DNA of 11,595 nucleotides, taken from contig JACDBE010000102.1 in assembly GCA_013695075.1 (NCBI GenBank), positions 1 through 11,595 of the forward strand. The letters are read 5' to 3'. The position numbers and the translations under genes were made by a program. The notes beneath the pieces are model-generated. The model had not been told where the DNA came from. It ran no database searches and saw only the letters and a program-made list of their open reading frames with translations. This document shows, piece after piece, positions 1-5,046 of this stretch. This stretch comes from Acidimicrobiia bacterium. Lineage in GTDB: Bacteria; Actinomycetota; Acidimicrobiia; Spongiisociales; UBA5794. Every line of letters begins with the position of its first letter. Position 1 is the first letter of the stretch.

Positions 1-2
1 GG

Positions 3-326
3 CGCCACCAGAGCGGCGACGTCACCGCCCACGCCGAGATGCTGGTGCTGTCGGCGGCCACCAAGGCCGCCGGCGACTGGCGGCTCGACGGCCACACCCT
101 TGTCGTCACCCTGGAACCATGCCCGATGTGCGCCATGGCGGCGGTGTGGGCCCGTATCGAACGCATCGTGTTTGGTGCGGTCGACCCGAAAGCCGGAGCG
201 GCGTGGAGCCTGTACAACATCCCCCAGGACGCCAGGCTCAACCACCGCTGCGAGCTGGTGGCCGGGGTGCGGGCCGCCGAGGCGGCAGACCTGGTGGCGG
301 CGTTTTTCGCCGATCGTCGGCCCTAA
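3..326 (+). CDS. tadA: tRNA-specific adenosine deaminase TadA, 3' part
   Basis: TadA deaminates adenosine-34 to inosine in the tRNA-Arg(ACG) anticodon, in the cytoplasm. Translating from base 3 gives an open frame to a TAA at 324-326. It carries both zinc-site motifs of the cytidine/deoxycytidylate deaminase fold: H-A-E at bases 30-38 (zinc His and catalytic Glu) and P-C-P-M-C with its two cysteines at about 120-131. The downstream A-R-I-x-R-I-V-F-G and D-P-K-A-G-A segments also match TadA. The window starts inside the gene, and roughly 45-50 N-terminal residues are outside, judged from the usual ~150-165 residue length. An ATG at 39 is not the real start because it would drop the catalytic HAE. 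A serine tRNA follows 77 bp downstream on the same strand. The related guanine and cytosine deaminases share the motifs, but the context and the residues around PCPMC favour TadA. Confidence 0.9.
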   Translation, partial: RHQSGDVTAHAEMLVLSAATKAAGDWRLDGHTLVVTLEPCPMCAMAAVWARIERIVFGAVDPKAGAAWSLYNIPQDARLNHRCELVAGVRAAEAADLVAAFFADRRP

Positions 327-390
327 GAGGTGCGCACCCAGGGGCACCTGTGCTGATGGCGCAGCTCCTAGAGCCGGTGCGGCGCCCGCC

Positions 391-396
391 TACAAT
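391..396 (+). promoter_or_regulatory. Possible -10 box of tRNA-Ser(CGA)
   Basis: TACAAT matches the TATAAT consensus at five of six positions. It lies 7 nt before the first base of the tRNA, so transcription could start at or just before the mature 5' end. No good -35 box is seen at 16-18 nt upstream. The second serine tRNA has only a weak TACCGT at the same distance (4934-4939). Confidence 0.4.
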
Positions 397-403
397 CGCC
401 GGC

Positions 404-492
404 GGAGGGATGGCCGAGCGGACGAAGGCGGCAGTCTCGAAAACTGTTGGGCCTCATTAGGGGTCCCGTGGGTTCGAATCCCACTCCCTCCG
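404..492 (+). tRNA. tRNA-Ser, anticodon CGA (reads UCG)
   Basis: This is a class II tRNA of 89 nt with a long variable arm. The acceptor stem GGAGGGA (404-410) pairs with TCCCTCC (485-491), with discriminator G492. The anticodon stem GCAGT (431-435) pairs with ACTGT (443-447, one G-U pair) around loop CTCGAAA, placing anticodon CGA at 438-440. The variable arm spans about 448-467. The T arm is GTGGG-TTCGAAT-CCCAC at 468-484. No 3' CCA is encoded, since CCG follows, so it must be added by nucleotidyltransferase. Its first 26 nt and last 32 nt are identical to the serine tRNA at 4947-5034. Confidence 0.97.
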
Positions 493-495
493 CCG
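461..495 (+). repeat. 35-bp direct repeat, copy 1 (tRNA-Ser 3' half)
   Basis: This is identical to 5003-5037. It covers the end of the variable arm, the T arm, the 3' acceptor strand and three bases (CCG) beyond the tRNA. Most of the identity is explained by the two genes being serine isoacceptors. The position and length also fit the attachment-site half that tRNA-targeting integrases use, but no integrase is present in the window. Confidence 0.6.
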
Positions 496-508
496 CGCCA
501 CGGGTTGC

Positions 509-951
509 TCACTCCCGGGTGCTGCCCTCGAGCAAACCAGTCCGGGTCGTCGGGTTGCCGTTCGCTGATGGGTTCCGACGGAAGATGGTGGGCGGCGATG
601 TCGTCGTCGATGGTGTGGCTGCGCTGGGGCGTACCAGGGCAACGGCGCCGCCGAGCAGCGACCCGACGACGAGAGAACGGCGGCAGCACGCGCCATGTCA
701 TTGCCGACAGGGACAACCTCCTCGGCCGGCGAGACCACCACCACCCCGCTGCCAGCCAGCTCGGCATCGACCGCCAGCTGGTCGCGCAGTACCGCCAGGG
801 CGTTCAACTGGCCCACGACCTCCGACTGCTGCTCTATCAGGGCCCGAAGCTCGGGAGTCTCGCTCTCGATGGAGTCCACCAGCTGCATCGTCTCGAAGGC
901 CCGCACCACATCATCCAGCTCGCCGCGGATACGTTCTGCCTGGCCGGCGTT
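509..951 (-). pseudogene. Wzz-like polysaccharide chain-length regulator, C-terminal remnant (frameshifted)
   Basis: Read leftward from about 951, the frame encodes a heptad-rich helical segment (G-E-L-D-D-V-V-R-A-F, then S-E-V-V-G-Q-L-N-A-L), then D-A-E-L-A-G-S-G-V-V-V-V-S-P-A-E. This is the end of the periplasmic coiled coil plus the 'v-sPA' strand typical of Wzz/BY-kinase activator proteins. After about base 675 the frame shifts by one. The shifted frame continues with S-L-V-V-G-S-L-L-G-G-A-V-A-L-V, a second transmembrane helix, and a basic/Thr-rich tail ending at TGA (509-511). In the unshifted frame the helix is lost. The 5' half, with the first membrane helix, is missing: an in-frame stop at 952-954 marks the junction with the WecG remnant on the other strand. 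Family members control O-antigen or exopolysaccharide length at the inner membrane. The assignment rests on topology and motif, not a database hit. Confidence 0.65.
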
Positions 952-1424
952 CTACGGTGGCAAGGAAGGCGTCCCCGACCTACTGGCCGCCAACCTCGGC
1001 ATTCGGTTTTCCGGTCTACAGGTGGTGGGGACGTATTCACCGCCCTTCCGTCCCCTCACCGATGAGGACGAGGGGATCGTCAGCCTGATCAACGACGCCG
1101 CCCCCGACGTGGTGTGGGTGGGTCTGAGTACCCCCCAAGCAGGAGCGGTGGATGGCGGCGCACGCCGGGCGACACGACGCCGCCGTCCTGCTCGGGGTCG
1201 GTGCCGCCTTCGACATCCACGCCGGTGTGGCCACCGAAGCGCCGGTGTGGATCAAGCGCTCCGGGTTCGAGTGGCTCTACCGACTGGGGCGCAAGCCACG
1301 CCGGCTGTGGCGCCGCTAGCTGACCAACAACCCGCGGTTCGTGTTGTCGATCCTGCGCCGCCCCCCGGTCCTTGTGGGCGGAGTCGACGCCCATCTCCCC
1401 GCCGAGCCGGCCGGACAATGCTGA
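950..1424 (+). pseudogene. WecG/TagA/CpsF-family glycosyltransferase remnant (5' truncated, frameshift, nonsense codon)
   Basis: Members of this family (GT26) transfer a hexosamine such as ManNAc(A) to a lipid-linked sugar in enterobacterial common antigen, teichoic acid or exopolysaccharide assembly. Homology starts abruptly at F-Y-G-G-K-E-G-V (base 950), the family's conserved GGK-G block. It continues through L-Q-V-V-G-T-Y-S-P-P-F and P-D-V-V-W-V-G-L-S-T-P. At 1131-1136 a run of six C shifts the frame; with five C the text would read ..S-T-P-K-Q-E-R-W-M-A.. as in the family. The downstream frame (codons in phase with 1137) carries L-G-V-G-A-A-F-D-I-H-A-G and R-S-G-F-E-W-L-Y-R-L. It then hits TAG at 1317-1319, where the family normally has Tyr, and resumes L-T-N-N-P-R-F-V to TGA at 1422-1424. 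Perhaps 90-100 N-terminal residues are gone. With three lesions it is surely non-functional if the sequence is correct. Confidence 0.85.
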
Positions 1425-1432
1425 CCGCTTCC

Positions 1433-1466
1433 GGCAAGGGATTCGAGGCGGCAAGGGATTCGAGGC
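1433..1466 (+). repeat. Tandem 17-bp direct repeat (two copies)
   Basis: Two perfect, adjacent copies of a 17-bp unit (GGCAAGGGATTCGAGGC) lie at 1433-1449 and 1450-1466, just after the WecG remnant. The second copy runs into a small hairpin, GAGGCG (1462-1467) with CGCCTC (1476-1481) and an 8-nt loop. It looks like a replication-slippage duplication in the non-coding space between WecG and the glycosyltransferase gene. No function is claimed. Confidence 0.8.
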
Positions 1467-1574
1467 GGGGAGGGACGCCTCAGCGGCCCGGCGTCGTACC
1501 CCCTTCCCGGCTGCTCCGCAGCCACTCCTCTCGCGCAACGGCAAGGAGGGGAACAACCGGGACGGCGGCGGTGC

Positions 1575-2774
1575 TCAGCCGGTCAGGGCGACGGCGTCGT
1601 CGTACGCCGCCAGCATCGCCTCCTCGAACGTCGGCGACGGGCGGCGAGCCTCGATTGGCGGGGACGGGCCGTTGAGGAAGCGGTCGATGGCGGCTCCCAT
1701 CCTGCGGGCGGTCACGTCGGGGCTGCCGATCTCGACGGTCTCGCCGGAGGACTCGCGGAACCGGGAGATCAGCTCGGCCGGCCCGCCCCGGCGCAGGGCC
1801 ACCACGGGGGTGTTCATGGCCAGCGCCTCGGCCACCACCAGCCCTGCTTCCTCGTGGAGGGCGGGATGGACCAGGACCCCGGCACTGGCGATCGCCTGGA
1901 GCAGGTCCTTGCGGGCAACCTGGCCGCGCAGCTCGACCCGGTCGGCGAGACCCCGTTCCCGGAGAGTAGATGCGACTCTGGCGCGGTCCGGGCCGTCGCC
2001 GAACACCAGCAGCCTGGCGTCGGGATGGGCAACGTACGCCATGGCCTCCACCGCCAGCGGCGCCGCCTTCCACGGGACCAACCGGCCGGCATAGACCACG
2101 TTCTTGCCACGTGCGAGTGCCGGCATCCCCGGTTGGGGCGCTACCACCCCGGTGGCGTTGGGGACGACGACCACCGGACCGGTACGCAGGCTCTTGATTC
2201 GAGCCGCCATCTCCGGGTTCTGGGCGAGCACGATCGCCGCCTCTCGGATGGTGCGGCGCACCACCCGCCGGGACGCCATCAGGCGGCGCATCACCCGCCG
2301 CTGCGCCTCCTCCGTGACCCCCCTCAACCCGAGCCATATCCAAAACGACGCGGGAAGCTCGACCGCTCCCCCTACCGGGCCCAACACCAACGGCTTGCCC
2401 AGGTCGGCGAGCCCGGCTCGGGCCCAGTAGGTGGCGAAGGTGGCATGATGGACCAGGTCGAATCCGATGCGACGATCCAGGTCGCGCCCCACCTCCAGCG
2501 CCTGGCGCTGCCAGCGGTCGTAGTACCACTGCAGACCGGCCGTCCCCAGTCGCTTGGCGCGCAACGGCATTCCGGGTAGGTCCAGCGGCCGGAAGGTGAT
2601 CCGGTCCCGCAGCGGGTGGTCGGAGAACATGCCTCGCAGGGCGTCCATGTTGTTGTCACGGGTGAGCACCCACACCTCGTGATGCTTGGCGGCGGCGAGG
2701 GCCACCTGTAGCCCCACCTCGGGCTCCGAGCCCTTGTCCGGTTCGCAGGCGTACGCCGAGACGAGGATCTTCAC
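1575..2774 (-). CDS. GT4-family (GT-B fold) glycosyltransferase
   Basis: This encodes a 399-residue retaining glycosyltransferase, probably cytoplasmic or membrane-associated, adding a sugar from a nucleotide-sugar donor to a polysaccharide or glycolipid acceptor. The N-terminal Rossmann half opens with M-K-I-L-V-S-A-Y-A-C-E-P and G-S-E-P-E-V-G (residues 1-21), a start common in exopolysaccharide GT4 enzymes. The C-terminal donor half begins near N-V-V-Y-A-G-R-L-V-P-W-K and has L-L-V-F-G-D-G-P. Its E-x7-E motif is Glu308/Glu316 in H-E-E-A-G-L-V-V-A-E-A-L. The length is normal for the family and I see no lesion. The start is GTG (2772-2774); its last two bases belong to the TGA of the upstream nucleotidyltransferase-like gene, so the two are probably translationally coupled. 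Donor and acceptor cannot be read from sequence. It is one of only two intact genes in the inter-tRNA block. Confidence 0.9.
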   Translation of the reverse strand: MKILVSAYACEPDKGSEPEVGLQVALAAAKHHEVWVLTRDNNMDALRGMFSDHPLRDRITFRPLDLPGMPLRAKRLGTAGLQWYYDRWQRQALEVGRDLDRRIGFDLVHHATFATYWARAGLADLGKPLVLGPVGGAVELPASFWIWLGLRGVTEEAQRRVMRRLMASRRVVRRTIREAAIVLAQNPEMAARIKSLRTGPVVVVPNATGVVAPQPGMPALARGKNVVYAGRLVPWKAAPLAVEAMAYVAHPDARLLVFGDGPDRARVASTLRERGLADRVELRGQVARKDLLQAIASAGVLVHPALHEEAGLVVAEALAMNTPVVALRRGGPAELISRFRESSGETVEIGSPDVTARRMGAAIDRFLNGPSPPIEARRPSPTFEEAMLAAYDDAVALTG

Positions 2775-3706
2775 GGGCCTAGCCGGTCGCTCATCGCAGC
2801 CATGATGCGTGCCCCGATCTCATCGACATCGGTCGCGCCATCCTCGAGCACCAGGTGGGGAGCGGTCACCCCTCGTGGCCGCCGCCCGTGAGAGATCACC
2901 AGACCGGGACGGAGCCGGATGGGAAGCACCTGACGGGCGTACCACCACCAGGCGGCCCGGGCATTGGGCGACCGGGGCGCGGTGGCGTACACCAGGATCC
3001 GGCCGAAGCGCTCCGCCACGTGGCGGGCCACCTCGCCGTCACCCCGGGAGAGGTGGGCCCAGAACCCAATGGGGGTGACCAGCCGGGACCCAAGCCTGGC
3101 AATCTCGAGGGCCGCCCTTTTTGTCGCCAACCGCCGGTGAGGCCGCGGCGAGGTTCTATGGCCGATGAGGTCGCCCACCCAGTCGTCACGAGTGATGAGG
3201 CGGCGTGCCGCCTCCCGCACCGCGTCAGGACCGAGGTGATGCAGGCTGGCCTCCACGGCCAGGCGTCGCCCCTCCTGCCGCTTGGCGAGCCGCTTGGCCC
3301 ACAGGTAGACAAGCTGATCCGCTTCGGCGACCGACGGCACGCCCTTGCCGGCGGCAGGATCCGCCACCAGCTCTCCAGAGCGGACGTGGTACCTACCGAT
3401 ACCATCCCGGTCGTAGAGCATGTCGAGCTGTACCCCCGAGCGACCCCGACGATCCATGACGCACAACGTGGCGGTCCTGCCAATGTCGTATGGCCGAAGG
3501 GTCACTGGCGCCAGCCCTCCTTCGTCGAGCTCGGTTCGTGCCTGGGTGATCACGGCACGGGGCGGGATGCGCACCACGATGTCGATGTCGGACATCGGCT
3601 CCGGCCCGTCGAGCCGTTCGCCGCCGTGCAGCAGGGCATAGTCCACCCCGGCACTACCAAGGGCGGCAAGCACCGCCCGCGCCGCGGCGGCGTCAGTGGT
3701 CGGCAT
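2771..3706 (-). CDS. Nucleotidyltransferase-fold protein of polysaccharide clusters, function unknown
   Basis: The protein has 311 residues. The first ~100 look like a minimal Pol-beta-type nucleotidyltransferase fold: a helix, then Y-A-L-L-H-G-G (G28-G29, where the family has a G-G/G-S turn), S-D-I-D-I-V-V (D40 and D42 as the metal pair) and a third acidic residue in V-Q-L-D-M-L (D95). The remaining ~200 residues are Arg/Ala-rich, helical-looking and not recognised, and no P-loop kinase motif is visible. Related proteins occur beside glycosyltransferases in actinobacterial surface-polysaccharide loci, where their reaction is not established. The ATG start (3704-3706) is preceded by GGTGGAAAG about 8-16 nt upstream, a weak ribosome site. 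A strong dyad (3724-3751) lies in the gap to the upstream kinase-like gene. The stop overlaps the next gene's start by 4 nt. Confidence 0.6.
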   Translation of the reverse strand: MPTTDAAAARAVLAALGSAGVDYALLHGGERLDGPEPMSDIDIVVRIPPRAVITQARTELDEGGLAPVTLRPYDIGRTATLCVMDRRGRSGVQLDMLYDRDGIGRYHVRSGELVADPAAGKGVPSVAEADQLVYLWAKRLAKRQEGRRLAVEASLHHLGPDAVREAARRLITRDDWVGDLIGHRTSPRPHRRLATKRAALEIARLGSRLVTPIGFWAHLSRGDGEVARHVAERFGRILVYATAPRSPNARAAWWWYARQVLPIRLRPGLVISHGRRPRGVTAPHLVLEDGATDVDEIGARIMAAMSDRLGP

Positions 3707-3723
3707 GACTAGGTCTTTCCACC

Positions 3724-3751
3724 GGCGACGGCGCCGGCCGGCGCCGCCGCC
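3724..3751 (-). repeat. GC-only inverted repeat between kinase-like and nucleotidyltransferase-like genes
   Basis: Bases 3729-3746 form a perfect 18-bp palindrome built on GGCGCCGGCCGGCGCC. Four more base pairs outside it (3724-3727 with 3748-3751) continue after one A-C mismatch. As RNA on the minus strand this folds into a ~12-bp stem with a GGCC loop. It would sit between the broken kinase-like gene and the ribosome-binding region of the next gene. No U tract follows, so it may attenuate or stabilise the transcript rather than terminate it in the classical way. Confidence 0.6.
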
Positions 3752-3793
3752 AGGCGGGACGACGGCAGCGGATGGTTGCCGAGAACGGATCGA

Positions 3794-4677
3794 TCAGGCA
3801 TCGGCGGCCGCGGAGAAGGAGGAAGACGCCGACGATGAGGATGCCGCCAGGGCCTGGAGAACCCTTTCACCGAAGGCCCGGTCCACGTCGTCACCGGCGG
3901 CATTCATACGGGTGCCTACCCGATCGATCCAGAAGTACACCGCCTCGGTGGCGGCCGGTGCGGCGACGACGAGTCGACCACCCAGCGCCTGGCGGGTGGC
4001 GTGGTACAGGACCTCGTCAGCGTGTGGCGGCGCCCAGCCGCGGTCCTCCCAGTCGACCAGGGTTAGTCGGCCGCCGGAGGACCGCAGGTTCCACGGGGTG
4101 AAGTCGCCGTGCATCGGACGCCAGTGCTCGGGCACCTCATGCTGCTTGGGCAGCCCGGCCACCCGTCCGATGTCGGCCGACACCGCCTCCAGCGGTAGAT
4201 CGGACGGGATCCGATGCAGGCTGGGGCAAGCGCCGACATGACGAGATGATCCCATCCCTGACAGCTGCCGAGGTGAATGAGGCGCGGTGCAATGAACCGG
4301 GTTGGTGACGCCTCGGCGACGAGCTGCAACGCTCGGGCCTCGGCCGCCAGTGGCTCGGCGGCGGCCCGGCGGAGTTTGACGAAGGCCTTGAGGACGTCGC
4401 CGCCGATGGGGAGCAGACCGAGACCGGTGCGCGCTCGCCGCCTGGTTTGGTGGATGGCGATGGCGTCGAAGCCTCCCACCAGACCCGACCCTTCCTGGCA
4501 CAGCTCCCGCCAAGTCCCTGCTGGCATCGGGGGCGACCAGGTCTCGGTGCGCCCGGGAACCGCCCGCGGGCCGAGCAATCCCACCAGGTGCCACGAGGCA
4601 CGCCACCCCCACACCGCCAGCGAGCGACTTGGTGCATACAGGGCGAGTCCCGCCCGCGCCGCTCGTAGCGAGGTCAT
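3794..4677 (-). pseudogene. Aminoglycoside-phosphotransferase-like (APH/ChoK) family gene with frameshift
   Basis: The N-terminal half, read from ATG 4675-4677 (M-T-S-L-R-A-A-R-A-G-L-A-L-Y), contains D-V-L-K-A-F-V-K-L-R (nucleotide-binding lysine strand), A-E-A-R-A-L-Q-L-V-A-E-A and W-D-H-L-V-M-S-A-L-A-P. At a G4 run on the plus strand (4223-4226; C4 on the coding strand) the frame breaks. One extra C would give ..A-L-A-P-S-L-H-R-I-P.. and restore the C-terminal half. That half has the catalytic loop H-G-D-F-T-P-W-N (about 4088-4111), the metal-binding L-V-D-W-E-D and a Ser/Ala-rich tail. The rejoined protein would be ~294 residues, normal for the family. Kinases like this occur in actinobacterial polysaccharide clusters; the substrate is unknown and antibiotic resistance should not be assumed. 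An upstream TTG (4696-4698) is an alternative start, bounded by an in-frame TAG. A sequencing error is the main alternative to a real pseudogene. Confidence 0.75.
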
Positions 4678-4695
4678 CGGGACCGAGGCGTGCTT

Positions 4696-4800
4696 CAAGC
4701 GTCGCTAGAGAATCCGTCACCCGATGCAGCGTCCGCTCGATGAGCGCATCCTCGTTGCACGCCGGAAGCACCACCGAGACGGTCGGCTTGGCTGTCCCAT
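4696..4800 (-). pseudogene. N-terminal fragment of a GT2 glycosyltransferase
   Basis: About 35 codons read A-K-P-T-V-S-V-V-L-P-A-C-N-E-D-A-L-I-E, then R-T-L-H-R-V-T-D-S-L. This is the first beta strand and helix of a family 2 (GT-A fold) glycosyltransferase. The DxD region and everything after it are absent: the text runs straight into the start of the kinase-like gene. The obvious ATG (4798-4800) is one base out of frame with this peptide; a fourth G after it would give M-G-T-A-K-P-T-V-S-V-V. So the fragment is both 3' deleted and possibly frameshifted at codon 2. It lies immediately upstream of, and on the same strand as, the other polysaccharide genes. From 4801 to the tRNA at 4947 I see no gene. 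Confidence 0.6.
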
Positions 4801-4946
4801 GACTCCCCCATTGCCGTCCCCTGGATGTACCAGGATAGCCGTCCGGGGCAGGTTCGCCATGGTGCGCCGGACCCGTTGTCCCGCACCAATGCGGGGCCGG
4901 ACGGTTCCCGCGGGTGTGGCCCGACGCTGTTGCTACCGTTGGCCAC

Positions 4947-5034
4947 GGAGGGATGGCCGAGCGGACGAAGGCAGCAGTCTTGAAAACTGCCGGGCCCCTC
5001 GCGGGTCCCGTGGGTTCGAATCCCACTCCCTCCG
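4947..5034 (+). tRNA. tRNA-Ser, anticodon TGA (reads UCA/UCN)
   Basis: This is an 88-nt class II tRNA. The acceptor GGAGGGA (4947-4953) pairs with TCCCTCC (5027-5033), with discriminator G5034. The anticodon stem GCAGT (4974-4978) pairs with ACTGC (4986-4990) around loop CTTGAAA, giving anticodon TGA at 4981-4983. The long variable arm is GC-rich (about 4991-5009), and the T arm is GTGGG-TTCGAAT-CCCAC. No CCA is encoded. A protein-coding gene begins only 12 nt after the mature 3' end, so the two probably share a transcript. Confidence 0.97.
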
Positions 5035-5037
5035 CCG
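5003..5037 (+). repeat. 35-bp direct repeat, copy 2 (tRNA-Ser 3' half)
   Basis: This is identical to 461-495 and in the same orientation, 4542 bp away. The two copies bracket the polysaccharide-gene block. Recombination between them, or between the two whole tRNA genes, would excise or duplicate the block. Confidence 0.6.
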
Positions 5038-5041
5038 GAGG
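5029..5041 (+). promoter_or_regulatory. tRNA acceptor strand complementary to the next gene's Shine-Dalgarno
   Basis: CCTCC (5029-5033), the 3' acceptor strand of tRNA-Ser(TGA), is followed by GCC and then GGAGG (5037-5041). GGAGG is an excellent Shine-Dalgarno 5 nt before the ATG at 5047. The two 5-mers are perfectly complementary with a 3-nt loop. In a nascent transcript the acceptor strand can pair either with the tRNA 5' end or with the ribosome site. The complementarity is visible; any regulatory role is inference. Confidence 0.55.
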
Positions 5042-5046
5042 TGCCC

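Noticed and set aside
390..767. Minus-strand ORF whose C-terminus includes G-S-G-I-R-T-H-G
   Set aside because: This is the antisense translation of tRNA-Ser, a well-known source of false protein annotations. The upstream part overlaps the Wzz-like remnant out of frame.
1480..2529. 349-residue minus-strand ORF overlapping the GT4 gene in another frame
   Set aside because: Arg/Gly/Pro-rich composition without domains; the GT4 frame has clear conserved motifs.
3794..4677. Aminoglycoside resistance gene
   Set aside because: The fold family matches, but the locus context is polysaccharide synthesis and the gene is frameshifted. Nothing indicates antibiotic specificity.
461..5037. Integrated phage or integrative element with attL/attR at the tRNAs
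   Set aside because: The direct repeats fit, but there is no integrase, excisionase, transposase or phage gene in the block, and the repeats are explained by tRNA paralogy. I report only the bracketing.
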